A DNA stretch of 64,000 nucleotides from Canna indica (GCA_034359265.1 CP136896.1:19065501-19129500); one strand, 5' to 3'; positions 45,401-57,706 are shown, numbered from the stretch's first letter. Numbers and translations: made by a program. The notes: generated from the sequence alone by a model not told the origin.

Positions 45401-48326
45401 GATATTCGATTTGAATCTAGTTGTAAATTTAAATTTAGTACATTTTGATGTTGTTGTTCTGTTGCTAGTTGCGCTTCTCCTAGGTGAGGTCCCGTATATA
45501 GGGATAAACCTAGGCGAGGCGTAACAGACGGTATAATGCTTAAGGAGATATTAATTGAAATATTATGGAAATGTACTTATGTAGAACTTTTTGCATGGAT
45601 TAGGGGTTAATTAGCCATTGAAACTTGAAATGATAACCAGAAGAGAAAGAAACACAAGTTTATATGTCCATTATTTATAATGAAAGGATCTTCAAATGCT
45701 GACCGTGTAAACCAAAGAAATATTCCTAAAATCCAATATGACTACATTTATCAAGATATTTAATAACCAACTTGTCAAGACCTAGCCTAATGGGGTAACT
45801 AAATTGCTAAACTCATAGACTTGGTTAGTAGCCCAAAATGCTCGAGCTGAACTTAATGATAGTAGACCTATCAAGCTTATCAACCAAAACAACTTATCAT
45901 GAACTCTTTATGTGGGATACACGATACACTGAAGCGTTATACTATCCATGCTTAAGCGTTATACCATATATATATATATATATTGAAAATAAATGCAGCA
46001 AAATATTTACTAACATTCTAATGTCAACTTGATTACACTCCCAAAACATGCATAAGGCATGGCAGAATCAACATCATCTCAACAGAAAATAACCTTTTGT
46101 GACTCCATAGACAACATAGCAAAATATAACAAGTTGGAATTTGTGAAACAAGTTGAAAAAGCTTTCATGAAATCTTGCATCTTAATCATTATTTAAAGCA
46201 TCTAGTGTTAGAAAGTAGCATCTTATATGTACCTTGTCAACAATTTAAGTATCTGAAGTGCTTCATCTTCAGCACATATGTAATAAAAGAAAAAAACTAG
46301 ATGCTAGATGAAATCCTACACAAAATCATTGCTATAGTGTCAGGTAATACCTTTTCAATCAATACTTTTACTGAATATGATAGTAAATTTGAAATTAAAA
46401 TGTTCTTTCTGTCAGATTCCTCAGAATTATACATTCAGATGAAATGGCAATATGGCATATATCATTCAACTAACTTATATAGAAGCAAAAAGCCTGCCAA
46501 TCTGCTATGGAACTTGCAACAATGGATGATCAATTTGGGAGACAGGAAAAAACCCAAAGAATATCTTATTAGTTAGTGAAATTTTCCACAAAACCTTAAT
46601 GCCTTCTCGGATTTAGCATTTTCATCAAAGTAACATTATAACAACCCATGACTCTACACAATGGTCAAACTGAAAGTATGATCAAATTTTCACTTCAAAC
46701 CTGCATATATGTTATCTGATTGTAGCTCCTAGCTTTAGTTTTAACATTTGGATTTGTTCCGTCCTGTAAACAAGTGAGATTCCTGCCTGGTTATAACCAG
46801 CTTGAGAACAGTTTTGTGACAAAAAACACTGATTGTCCATACAGACCTGGGATATAAAAAGTGGAAATTTTGTTGCAATTGGTCTCTGATACCTGAAATA
46901 GTTTTAAAAAGAAAAGAAGAAAGTGGCTGATCATTGATCTGTAACAACTATATGGCTAATTTGTGAAGGAATGCTAGTCATCAGTATCAAACATTCTTTG
47001 TGAGAAACTGAATAAACCATACTCCAAGACAGATTTGATTGTCCTCTCAAGATAGTCTGGGCGATTGCATGCCATTATAACAACAGCTGCAACTGGGACC
47101 TAATATGAAAACATTAAAAGTACAACACTAATCAGCTCTTTCCACAACATGAACCGTGACATAAAACATCTAAAACTTTTACCTCTTTTTTCTCTTCCAC
47201 GCCAATCATCATCCTGGTCTGTGAAAAAAATTCATTAAGTACCAAACTTAGACATAGGCAGGATAATGTATTAGTCCAAATTTGTCCAAAGCAAAACAAT
47301 CGAGAGACAATCAACAACTAAAGTAATGTCTACAATCTACAACATTTTATCATGTCAATGGAGATGCCTGGTTATCATATAGAGGTACATAAATTACAAA
47401 AATGAATTGCTCCACTTCTTCATCAGTAGCCTCAAACTTTTGCATCAGTATCAGATGAGATATCTACAATACAGCAGTCAGTATGCGATAACCGATGTGA
47501 TTATACTGTTGGATAATTATACTATATCACCAAGTTATATTCAACTTTGGGTCACTTTAACCAATATTTAATCAATAATTTAGATTAGAGAGATCAGGAA
47601 AAATTAGCAAAAATCCATGTTAATGATCTTGAACTCAGGTGTATGAAATAAAATTGAAGCTATCGGGTCTTCCTGATGATTGATTGATTTACTCAAACAT
47701 TGTTGTCGAAAAATGAGAGTCACATGTAACTAAGTCAGATATGCAAAGAAAAAAATTACAAATCTTGACAACCTTTATGTCATTTTCCAATTTAATGGAA
47801 TGCAATCGTGTATCTTTGCAGTTTGGACAAAAACACACGCTGTTTTACCCAAGTAATCTACCAAGCTTTGCTAGCGATCATCAAATTTATCATGGACGTA
47901 AAAAGCAGACAATACTGTGCTTTTTGTTCTTCAATCTCCAAACATCTCCGCCAACATTCATGCTTTGTCTTCTTGGTTAAATGCTCTTCTTACACCTATT
48001 TCACAAATTTATCCAACCAAATAGCATAATAGTTATCGAACTTTTGACCTATCACGAATGCAGGATTTCCAAGTTCATCTTCTGGCCTAAAAGGCTGTTA
48101 TTTTACGAATCCTAATTCCTAACTACGTGTAACTTCACTAAATAGAGATTTAAAACTTAAAAGCCATTCTTTTAGTAATAGAAGCAAGAAACACGTAAGG
48201 GAACTATAGGAGCACAAGATTGATTCGAAAAAGAAAAATGAGCAGATAAAGATGCACCTCAAGGAAGATTAAGGTCACGGCCGCGGCGATAAGAAGGATT
48301 CGGATGTCGCAGAATTTTCTTCTCAT
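36406..48326 (-). CDS. GNTI: N-acetylglucosaminyltransferase I (GnT-I)
   Basis: It adds GlcNAc to the Man5 core, opening complex N-glycan synthesis in the Golgi. Exon 1 (48326-48258) encodes MRRKFCDIRILLIAAAVTLI, a signal anchor. Catalytic exons are 47099-47023, 46892-46847, 46763-46701, 40238-40172, 40097-40029, 39931-39862, 39766-39705, 39590-39500, 39414-39321, 38387-38325, 38240-38202, 38017-37847 and 36516-36406; they total 1023 bp (341 codons with the stop) in one frame. Key motifs are VPVAAVVIMACNRPDYLERT, the metal-binding EDDMEIAPDFFDYFEAAAAL, GLGWMLTKSVWDEL, YWDDW, FIRPEVCRTYNFGEHGSSMG and IPRTAYKGVVVFRYRG. Stem exons between 48257 and 47100 are unsure (candidates 47463-47410 and 47220-47185). 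It appears functional. Confidence 0.88.
37222..37376 (-). mobile_element. tRNA-derived SINE, with a fragment at about 36804-36870
   Basis: On the minus strand it has a box-A-like TAGTACAGTGGCAAG and a box-B-like GATTTGAGTC about 35 bp later, followed by ATGCATAGATTGACTCACCC and GAGCCTTGTGCATTGGGA. This resembles a common plant SINE. A related piece with TAGTGCATGAGGCTCC lies at about 36804-36870. Both are in the last GnT-I intron. Confidence 0.5.
39415..39499 (-). other. U12-type AT-AC intron in GnT-I
   Basis: The 85-nt intron starts ATATCCTTG and ends TTTTAC on the minus strand. The exon frame (Ala-Tyr-Trp-Asp-Asp-Trp) is restored only with these AT-AC ends, as no GT-AG pair gives it. TTCCTTGAC (39433-39425), a textbook U12 branch site, ends 10 nt before the acceptor. 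Confidence 0.85.
40936..41422. mobile_element. Tourist-like (PIF/Harbinger) MITE
   Basis: The ends are GGCCTCATTTGATAT and, inverted, GGCCTAAGCCTTGTTTGGTAT, with TAA duplicated on both sides (40933-40935, 41423-41425). The empty site is visible in the tandem copy at about 43235. It is 487 bp without coding capacity. Confidence 0.8.
41450..43086 (+). mobile_element. Solo LTR, probably Ty1/copia
   Basis: TGTTAGTATTTTC to TTCCCCAACA, 1637 bp, flanked by an exact GAATG duplication (41445-41449, 43087-43091). A TATA-like TATAAATACTTCC lies near 42709. There are no internal genes. Confidence 0.85.
43319..45526 (+). mobile_element. Solo LTR, probably Ty3/gypsy
   Basis: TGTTATACCTTG to GAGGCGTAACA, 2208 bp, flanked by an exact GACGG duplication (43314-43318, 45527-45531). 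The GC-rich open frames near 43620-44020 are LTR sequence. It lies in the largest GnT-I intron. Confidence 0.85.
45532..46700. other. GnT-I intron sequence
   Basis: AT-rich intron sequence with a short (TA)n run near 45967. No exon or element ends were recognised. Confidence 0.4.
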
Positions 48327-48770
48327 CTTTCTTCTTGTTGTTCCGACGAATTGTAAGAGAAGGATGCGAAGCTGCGTTATACCTTTCTCGAGATCCTCTG
48401 CTTGCTAACGATTTCGGTCGAATGTTAGGGTCGCCGGAGACTTTTCACTGACTTATCGTTGGAAGTCACGTCGCTCGCTCCGCCTCTTTCTACTAAACTT
48501 TACATGAGCGGAAATTGAACCGGGTTCGTGTGATGGGCCGAAGGAAAGACCCAAATTTTTACAGCCCTACCCATAAAAATATCATGGCACTTGAGCTTAT
48601 TTTTAGGATTAATTTATGGTCTCTTGAACTTAAGGTTAATTTTATATACATTCCTACTTGTCTGCGAATCATAGGTTTCAGCTTACCTTAACATCTTGTG
48701 TGTATATAACATTTGAGTACGCATTATAATGACTATATGGTAAAACTTAATTTTTAAAAAATAACATATA
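48327..48770. other. GnT-I 5' leader and upstream region
   Basis: 48327-48530 contains the presumed 5' leader of the minus-strand GnT-I gene. The remainder is AT-rich, with no other gene. Confidence 0.4.
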
Positions 48771-49296
48771 AGGCAATTGGAATCGATTAACCGCAGTTAA
48801 CATGTTAATCGAATTGAAAAATTCGATTTTGGAAAGTGAATTTATGATTCAGTGTCGATTTTAGTTAGTAAAATTCAAAAATTATTTTTAATCGATTTGA
48901 TTTCGGTTATCGGATCGCGGATAATCGATAATCGAAACCGATTGTATATTTTGGTTTCAGTTACTGGTTATCCGCGGTTAACTGGTAATCGGAACCAGTA
49001 ATAACTCATTATATATATTCTTAACCCAAAAATCCTAAATCTACATCCTGTTTACCCAATTATATATATTATTAACTTAAAAATTCTAAACTCGCTACCC
49101 GAAACTAGTTTACCCTTTTACCCAAAACTCGGTGTCGATTATCCGACGGATAACCGACAATGAACCGGTTTTAGTTTCGGATATTGGTTTTTGAAACTGA
49201 ACGTTTTTTGTTTCAGTTTCGATTAGTGCATTTTTTATCCGATTTCGATTTCGGTTAACCACCAAAAAGACGATTAATCGAACCATTGTCATCCCT
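48771..49296. mobile_element. hAT-like MITE rich in ATCGATTAACCG motifs
   Basis: The left end AGGCAATTGGAATCGATTAA is matched by the inverted right end TAGGGATGACAATGGTTCGA. The interior has many short inverted motifs of the type TAATCGATAATCG and GGTTATCCG. A target duplication was not clear, so the ends are approximate. Confidence 0.5.
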
Positions 49297-49363
49297 ACGT
49301 ATACATCTTTAAATTTTTAAAATTATTTGTTTATTCATCTTATGATAAGTACTTTAATAAGAA

Positions 49364-50840
49364 TGTCACGTTGTGGCCTAACCCTAGGCTCGCCCCACGC
49401 CCTAAGGCAACCCCATTCTAAAATGCAACATCGAGCTATTTGAAAAACTACTCTATGGTAGAAAAATCACAAACTATTATTTAAAATCATTATAATCATA
49501 ATTATATTCAAAAATTCCAACAAGACATGTGACAATAAATAGTGCAATAAAATTCGAGTATAACACAAAACATTTAGTGATTCTTATGATACATGTTCTA
49601 AAATTAATAAGCAATTTTATAATCTAAACGTTCCCAAATGATAAAATAAAATAAATTACAAAAAAAGCTCCACATGTTATCTACAACTCGATCTAGCAGT
49701 TGACAACTCACGCCTTTGAGTCTGAAGCAAAAACAATTAAGATCAGTAGGTGTTAAGTAAAAGAATCACTATATGATCAGCAATATATATAAAAGTGTCA
49801 ACTCAACGATGAATAATATGGCCTAAGATGCAATTAAAGGTGATAGATACAACAAGCACTTCTCACCTACTCCTAACAACATCAATCAAATCAACGAGTG
49901 TATGGACCATTGGCTAAAAACCATGCACTCTACCACCCACAGAGTGGCATCAACCGTGCCTGCTCAAACGGTGATGTAACTATCCCATCCAGCAGTAGTC
50001 CATCAGGTGTTGCGTCTAGCTAGCACCATCACACCTGAAGGTGCCCAAAGTGGACTAGTAAGCATCGATATCCTCACCCATGTTAAGAGAATACCACTAT
50101 AGTATGATCTAGGATTTAAGTACTCTCCAAAGTCGTAGCTTCTAGGTCAACAGTAATTATAAAACTCACCTCGAATAGTACAACAATGTGGTATCACCAT
50201 GATCAATATACGATAGCAAAGATAACAACATCATCATGATCAATGATATAGCAACAACTCAATAGAATAACCACAAGCTCAACAAGATAACGACATGTTC
50301 AATAGGATAAAAGCACCATAGACAGCAATAAATTGTCATAAAATAAAAAAAATAATTCAATGCAACATAGCACTGTAGCATGAAATCAAAAATCAACATC
50401 AATAAATGACAATAAAATTTAACACATGCAATTATCTACATAGGATGCCTAATAATAATATGCGGCAGGAGTTCAACAATTTTGGGAATCAAAACAATCC
50501 TCGAAACTAGCATGAAATCAAAAATCAACATCAATAAATGACAATAAAATTTAACACGTGCAATTATCTACGTAGGATGCCTAATAACAATATGTGTCAT
50601 CAGTTCAACAATTTTAGGAAGCAAAACAATCCTCGAAACCACAAGAGTATTTTCATAATTTTATTTTCGACGATAAATCAATAACCAACGAGGAACAAAT
50701 GACTTTCATGCACACCCCACCCTACAAACTACAATCATTTCACACTAATTAATTAATATAAAAAAATCTCAATTTAATATATTATTATTAATTAAATACA
50801 TCAACAATCAATCTACTTAATTGGTGTCCTAACAACATTT
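49364..50840 (-). mobile_element. Degenerate LTR, antisense, gypsy-like
   Basis: On the minus strand it ends CTAGGGTTAGGCCACAACGTGACA-like, resembling the ends of the gypsy-type LTRs elsewhere here. The interior has similar style to the LTRs at 8791 and 43319 but no clear sequence match. No duplication of a target site was found. Confidence 0.35.
50377..50640. repeat. Two tandem copies of a 132-bp unit
   Basis: AGCATGAAATCAAAAATCAA starts both copies (50377 and 50509). The copies differ at few positions, for example ACACATGCAATT versus ACACGTGCAATT. Confidence 0.85.
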
Positions 50841-50856
50841 TTCTAGGATAAATTAT

Positions 50857-52075
50857 TGTTGGCCTAAGATTTTTAATCTTGGTCTTAATCTCAATTTTGA
50901 TGATAACAAACATGGAACTAATGTTTTCATGGAGAAATATTTCCAGGTACCAAGTTGGTTGGCGCACGACGTCCGCAATCGAAAATATCGAAAAATCGGT
51001 GAATCGGAAGGATGTTGGTCGATGAGCTTAGACTCTTCGGGAAGAATAAAGTTTAGGTTTAGGGTGTATAGAATGATTGAATTAATCCTCATAATAATGC
51101 AAATATCCCTAGGACATGAACCTAACTAATTACCAAGAGTTTCCAAGTCATAAACAATATTCCGGATAGGATGTTGTAACATTCTGGAATAGTCTGGAAT
51201 ATCCTGGATGGACATTTCGGAATAGCTCGGAACATTCCAGAATATCCCAGATGGATATTTCGGAATAGCCCGAAACATCCCGGATGTACATTTCGGAATA
51301 GCTTGGAAAGTACTGGTACTTTATGAGTATTTCCAAAATTCTCAAAATGTCCCCAACGGTCTATTTTGAATTTCTACCCTTTGAGCTTGTTGGAAATCGA
51401 GCTCCTACCCTTGGGATCTCTATATAAGACCTCAAACTTGTCTTCCAAGCTATCTAACACTCCATGAGACATCTATTGATCATCCCTAAGCTTCTTTGAG
51501 TCAATCTTTGTGGATAACCCTAGCTTTGAGCTTCTACCTTCTTGATTGAGCCTTCAACCTTGAGTTTCATCATCAAAGGCATCAAGAGGAAGGTAGGATC
51601 TTATGTTGAAGCTAAGTAGTTTATTGTTTTGATTATTGCTCCATTATTGATATATTTTCTTATTATTTCTTGATTACTTGTGTTTGTAAGAAGGTGTGGG
51701 TGACACACATTGGGTTCACTTGTTTGTAACTTTAGGGTTCCTTAGGTTTAAGGTAGAGTCACTCTCTAGTGTGAGAGATAAGGTCTTGGTAGACCCTCAT
51801 TAGAAGGAAAGGAAAGTTAATACAAGTGGTTGTGAAATTCTTAGTGGTGAGCCAAGATAGTGAAGTAGGCATTGAGGCCGAACCACTATAAATCCTATTG
51901 TTTGCATTGCTTACTTTGAGTTTTGTTTACTTGAATTAATTACTTGCTTTCGCATTCATCTAGTTGAATTGAACTCTTGCCTAACTAATCAAGAAATGAA
52001 TAAAATCGGATATAGCTTAAGTATTTAGCAAGCACACTATTCACCTCTCATCGAGTGTAGACCATTTCACTTACA
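50857..52075 (+). repeat. LARD-1 5' LTR
   Basis: TGTTGGCCTAAG to TTTCACTTACA. U3 has a GGAATATTCC-type array (51179-51316) and TATATAAG at 51421-51428. The 3' part shares the GGCCGAACCACTATAAAT block (about 51876-51893) with the other LTRs. Confidence 0.85.
51179..51316. promoter_or_regulatory. Tandem array with heat-shock-element-like motifs in LARD-1 U3
   Basis: Four degenerate units of about 33-43 bp start near 51179, 51212, 51255 and 51288, each with TTCGGAATAGC or a variant. At 51230-51242 the run GAACATTCCAGAA matches the canonical three-unit heat shock element. The array is about 180 bp upstream of the TATA box. Function is inferred. Confidence 0.55.
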
Positions 52076-52077
52076 TT

Positions 52078-52090
52078 TGGTATCAGAGCA
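52078..52090 (+). other. Primer-binding site, initiator tRNA-Met
   Basis: TGGTATCAGAGCA two bases after the LTR, the standard site of plant copia elements. Confidence 0.9.
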
Positions 52091-52142
52091 GGTCGTAGCT
52101 TGAGATTTCATCATCTCTTCTATACTTTATCTCGATCTGAGA

Positions 52143-53461
52143 ATGGCGCTAGAGTCGGTAGTCACTACACCTCCTAGGTTCGATAGCTCTAACTTTGGTC
52201 TATGGAAATCTAGGATGTATACCTTTCTAAAGACTCAAGGTTTAGGGGTTTATGAGATGTTGAAAACTCAATATATTGAACCTAATGTAGATAGCAAAGC
52301 ATGGACTCAAGAACAACATGATTTGTTTATATTAAATGCAAATGCTAAGAATTGCATAAGTTGTTCTTTGCAAAATGATGTTTTTGGAAAAATCATGCAT
52401 TGTACCCTCCGCTTTCGATGCTGGGGCTTGTTTAAATATGTTGTATGATTATACAAAAATCGAAGAGTTGATCACGCTTAATGAAGGTAGTGATGACAAT
52501 GGTCATCCACCTATTACTAACTTGGTTTTTGATACCCAAAGTCTATCTAGTCAAAGGAGTACAAAAAATTGGAGAAGAAAGCTAAGGTGTTTCATTTGTC
52601 AAGAAAATGGACATGAGAAGAACAATTGTCCCCATTTGAAGAAAGATGGCAAGAAGAGGAAGAATGCTTCAAAATCTTGTATTGAATCAAATGAATCCTC
52701 CTCTCATCATGATCGAAAAGCCACTTCGGAATTATGCCTCATGGGTATCCATGATAAGGTACTATTCTCTCCTTTTAGTCATGATAAAAATATTGTTTAT
52801 GATAGTGATGCTAGTTCTTCAAGTTCAATTAAAATGTCATATGAAGAACTACTTGAAGAAAGTCAAAAATTATGTGTCTTGCTTTTGAAAACGGACAAAG
52901 AAAATAAGAAGTTGAAGAAAAAAAACTTAAGTCTTAGTTCGTCAAATTACAAAATGAGAAGCTAAAAACTAGCTCTTTTGATCCATGTCACGATTCCTTG
53001 AGTATTGAAATCAAGGATTTGAAAACTAAAAATGACAATTTAAAAAATAAAAATTGCTTATTGAAATCTCAATTACAAGCTTTGCATAACTCTATGGATG
53101 CTTTGAAAAATAAGGTTTTGAATTTAAGCAAGAAAGTAAATAATTTCAAAAACATTTCTTCTTTTAAGAATACTAGGAAGAAAAATATTTTACACAAGAA
53201 TGCTCACTCTCATCATGCCCCTCATGTTAAGCATTCTAGTTTTAAACCTCATGTTCATAAAAAGAATGAAAAGAATCAATTCAATGGACATTGTTTTTGT
53301 TGTGGTATCTATGGCCACTCTATATATGATTGTGCATTCAAGAGAAATTCAAGTGTTGCTACAATATCTTAGATTCCTAGGCCAACTCACCCCAATGACC
53401 TAAAATCATTTGGGTATCAAAAGTCTCATCTTCTTTTGTAGGGGAAGCTACCACACAAGGA
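52143..53461 (+). pseudogene. LARD-1 gag, internally deleted and frameshifted
   Basis: It begins MALESVVTTPPRFDSSNFGL as in full copia gag. The middle of the gag core is missing: sequence jumps from KIMHCT to LNMLYDYTKIEELITLNEG. Frames change near 52400 and 52945. Knuckles are CFICQENGHEKNNCP (near 52590) and CFCCGIYGHSIYDC (near 53290), joined by a coiled coil. The end resembles the linker before protease but pol does not follow. Confidence 0.75.
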
Positions 53462-54603
53462 TGAATGAGAAATGAAATATTGAAGTTGACATTGGATTCA
53501 AATGAAAAATCTTTATAATGTTGCAACTTCAAGTCATCATGATGCCATAGGTATGGAAATTGGCATCTAGGTATACTTTGTATCATCTCCTTTCTTAGGT
53601 TGGTTTCGTTTAAGTTGGAGTGTATGATACATATTTAATTTGAGTTGTTTTCCCCACTCTTGATAAGAGTCTTTTAAAAAATGGTTATTAGACGAAAATG
53701 ATCACAACTTTCTTGAATTTCTCAATTTTTGTCAATCCTTTAATTGATCTCAATTGTATATAAGAAGTTTAACATTGATTCCCATAATGGTCCCCCTTCA
53801 GCTAGCTAGTCGTGATGTCGTTCATTAACTTGCTGACGTAGCGATCTGAAAATAATTTTTAAATATCGCCATATCAGAAGGAATCCACGTAGATTTAAGG
53901 GTTATTAGACGAAAATGGCCTCAACTTTCGCGAATTTCTCAATTTTGGTCAATCCTTTGATTGGTCTCAATTGTATATAAGAAGTTTAACATTGATTCCA
54001 ATATTGGCCCCATATATATATACCATTAAACACCACACTGCACACTGATATATATGTACTATATCAAACATCACATTGATATATATGTATCATCAAATAT
54101 CATACTACACACTGATATATACACTACACTGAACTATACTGATATCAGTAGTATCAAAAAGAAATAGAATACTTTAATCTGATAACATCAAATACACCAT
54201 CAAAAATACTGAAATGTCATACTATATCGAAACATACACCATAAAAAATACAACATAAAAAATACAGCAATATACTAGCGTTATCATTATGATATATCAG
54301 TTTCAAAAGATACTTTATTTTTTTATGGTGTTATCGTATTTGATGGTATTTTTGAAACTGATGTATTTGATATTTTAGTATAGTATTGTATTTTTTAATT
54401 ATAGTGTATTCTTGATGGTGTATGTTATAATATAGTATGATGTTTCAGTATTTTTGATGGTTTATTTGATGTTATCAAATTGAAGTGTTCTTTTTCTTTT
54501 TGATACTACTGATATCAATATAGTGCAATATGGTGTATATATTGATGTGTAGTGTGATGTTTGATGATACATATATATCAGTGTGGTGTTTGATGGTACA
54601 TAT

Positions 54604-56038
54604 TGTTGGCCTAAGATTTTCAATCTTTGTCTTAATCTCGGTTTTGATGATAACAAACATGGAACTAATGGTGTTATTGAGAAATACTTTCAGGTTCTAA
54701 GTCAATTAGTGCTCGACATCCCCGATCGAAAAAATTGAAGAAATCGACAAGGACGCTCGTCGACGCTCGGGATTCTTCGAAAAGTTAAAGTTTAGGTTTA
54801 GGGTGTCTAGCATATGTTGTAATCCTCTTTTATGATGCAAAGAACCCAAAAATCAAATCCGAACTCCAAAATATAAAAACTTAGAAATTGTCCTGAAATT
54901 CACTAAGCCTAGGAAGCTCCTTGGAGGGCAATATGACCTAGACATTTTCTTGGCACCAAAAGTGTCGGTAATTGTTCCTTAGGTAAAAACTAGATAACGA
55001 GATATTTTTAAAGACTTTTTGGAAGCCTTTAGCCTACCTATATTTGACCCGGGAGATTAAAAAAAAAATTATTTTCGAAAATTTATACTAGACCCCAAAA
55101 GTTAGATTTTGATTCTTAAGGATTTTGATTTTTAGATATTTTTATTAAATCCAAATGGGGGGTAATCCTTATATAACATTTATGTTTTATCGATCGATCG
55201 ACCGATGATCGACCGGCAAGCGAACGGGCGTCGCCAACGGGCAAAAATCAGCCTGTTGTTTTGGCTCTCTCTTCTTGGGGCTTATATATACTAGTCCTTG
55301 AGTGCCTTCCTCCATCATCTTGACCTTCATTGAGTCATTCTTGATCATTCCTAAATATTTCTTTGAGCCATCTTTGCAAGAACTCTAGTTTTGATCTCCA
55401 CTCCTTTATTTAGCCTTCAAGCTTCACCGATTAATCATCTTAAAGCATCAAGAGGACTAGGGAGTTTATTTTGGAGCTAAGTATAATTTGTTGTTTGATT
55501 TATTGCTTCTTTACTTGTTGTATTTTAGTGTTTATTTCACTGTATTAAAGTTTGTGCAAAGCTAGGTTGCTAGGTTTGATTGAGTTGGTGGTTGCCTTGG
55601 TATTTAGACTTAAATCCACCATTGTAAACTTAGTTTACTAGGATTAGTTGAGTTATCCCTTAGGTTGAGGTGTGAGAGTGCTCTCGGTAGGAATGCGGGA
55701 TACTTTCAGGTGTGGAAGTGCTTTCGGTTTGAGAGCGGAGACTTTCCGGTGTAAAGTCCTCTTTGTAAGGGAAACGATACAATCTAGTAAAGTTGGTTTG
55801 GAAATCCTAAGCGGGGTGCTTAGGTAGTGGAGTAGACATTGAGGCCGAACCACTATAAAGAATTGTGTTAGCATTGATATCCTTGCTTGTGTTTAAATCA
55901 TTTTATTATTGCTTTCGCATTTAGTCGATAAATTGCAATTTGCCTAAGTAATCTAAGAAAGGATTAAAATCAGAATTAGACGAAAAATTTAATTAACATA
56001 CTATTCACCCCCCATCTAGTGTGGCCATTTCACCAACA
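54604..56038 (+). mobile_element. Solo LTR of the LARD/Copia-1 superfamily, nested in the foldback
   Basis: TGTTGGCCTAAG to TTTCACCAACA, 1435 bp, with exact CATAT duplications (54599-54603, 56039-56043). It shares the GGCCGAACCACTATAAA block near 55840. U3 has only a short GATCGACCG cluster (55190-55222). Confidence 0.9.
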
Positions 56039-56294
56039 CATATATATCAGTGTGCAATGTGGTGTTTAATGGTACATATATATAGGGTCATTATTGGAAC
56101 CAATGTTAAACTTCTTATATACAATTGAGACTAATCAAAGGATTGGCCAAAATTGAGAAATTCGCGAAAGTTGAGGCCATTTTCGTCTAATAACCCTTAA
56201 ATCTATGTGGATACCTTCTGATGTGGCGATATTTAAAAATTATTTCTAGATTGTCATGTTAGCAAATTAACGGGCGACATCACGGCTAGCTAAC

Positions 56295-56317
56295 GGGGGG
56301 GGGGGGGGGGGGGGGGG
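56295..56317. repeat. Run of 23 G beside the LARD-2 LTR
   Basis: An uninterrupted G tract directly before the C-TGTTGGC start of LARD-2. The opposite arm of the foldback has only CCCCC at the equivalent place (53795), so the tract expanded or is an assembly or sequencing artefact. Confidence 0.8.
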
Positions 56318-56318
56318 C

Positions 56319-57704
56319 TGTTGGCTTTATGTTTTCAACCTTGATCTTAATTTCTTAATCTCAATTTTGATGATAAAAAATATGGAACTAATATTTCATC
56401 GAGAAATCTTTCAGGTTCCACATCAATTAGCGTTCGATGTCCTCGATCGGAAAAATCGGAAGGACATTGATCATCGCGCTCGGGTTCGTCGGGGAAATTT
56501 CTCGAAGATCGACGAGTGCACCAAAGTCGCATTGGACAGGCTCAAAGATCACTTAAAAGCTCTCGATGTTGATGCTTGTTGAAAGCCGAAACTCGGAAAC
56601 AAAGCGCGGAAGAAAAAGAGCTGAAAATTCAATTCAGCCTAAGTTCGGTTGACCGGGCGGTCAACCGAATAGGGTAAGAAAAATGGCACCAGCCATTTCG
56701 GTCGACCGGTCGGTTGATCGAACAGTGCCGAAAAGAGACAACAACTACTTCAGTCGATCGGGCAGTCGACTGATCGAAGCCCAAAATGGGCAGTAGCTCT
56801 GTCGATCGACCAACCGGTCGACCGACCTGCGTTTGCTGAAGATGCAAGATTGCGTCAGTCGATTGACTGGTCAACCGAATGTGGGATCGCGCAATCTCGC
56901 ATCTGGGCGGTCGACCGACCAGAGAGAAAAAATGGCGGTCGAATGAGCGATTGATCGGCGGCCTACAACGGATAAAAAACTATCCGTTGAGCTGCCATTT
57001 CTTCAGAAGGGTATAAATACACCCTCAGATACTTTTTTTAACCTTCTTCCCAAAATCTTATAGATTTTATTGAGCATTTAAGAAGGGATTTAAGCCTTCC
57101 AAAGGTCATTTGCAGCACGCTCTGTTCTTCTGTCGAGTTCGTGTTCAAGCGCCAACTGCTCCTCAGTTCGTATTTTTAACTGTTTATTTGAACACATTTT
57201 CATTTGATTTGTGTGTTTGTAAGACCTAGGTTGTTAGGTATTGTTGTGTGAAGTGGTTACCTTGGTGAAAAGGTGTAAAGCCACTTGTGTAAACGTAGTG
57301 ATACTAGGATTAGTCAAGTTGCACCTTAGGGTTGAGGTGGAAGAGTGCTCTCGATAAAAAGACGGAGACTTTCGGGTGTGGAAGTACCTTAGGTCGAGAG
57401 TGAGACTCTTCGAGTCATAGTCCTTTGTATAAGGGAAACGAGAATTAATCTAGTAAAACTAGTTTGGAAATCCTAAGCGGGGTGCTTAGGTAGTGGAGTA
57501 GGCATTGAGGCTGAACCACTATAAATTATCGTGTTTGCATTATTTTATTGTTTGTTTTAATTGCTTAATTATTTATCGCTTCCACATCCAATCATTAAAT
57601 CGCAAATTGCCTAAACTAATCAAGAAGCTATTAAAATCGTATTTAGGCTAATTAATTTAGTAAACATACTATTCACCCCCTATAGTGTCACCATTTCGCC
57701 TTCA
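56319..57704 (+). repeat. LARD-2 5' LTR
   Basis: Palindromic GGTCGACC-type array at about 56647-56960, TATAAATA at 57012-57019, the GAACCACTATAAAT block near 57512, and end CGCCTTCA. It lacks about 98 bp present in the 3' LTR near 62850-62950. Confidence 0.85.
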
Positions 57705-57706
57705 AT

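Noticed and set aside
47880..48020. Possible GnT-I stem exon containing KHECWRRCLEIEEQKAQY
   Set aside because: I could not match it to the GnT-I stem, and boundaries joining it in phase to exon 1 were not convincing.
49364..50840. Solo LTR with a clean target duplication
   Set aside because: Only one end looks LTR-like and no matching pentamer was found, so it is kept only as a low-confidence degenerate LTR.
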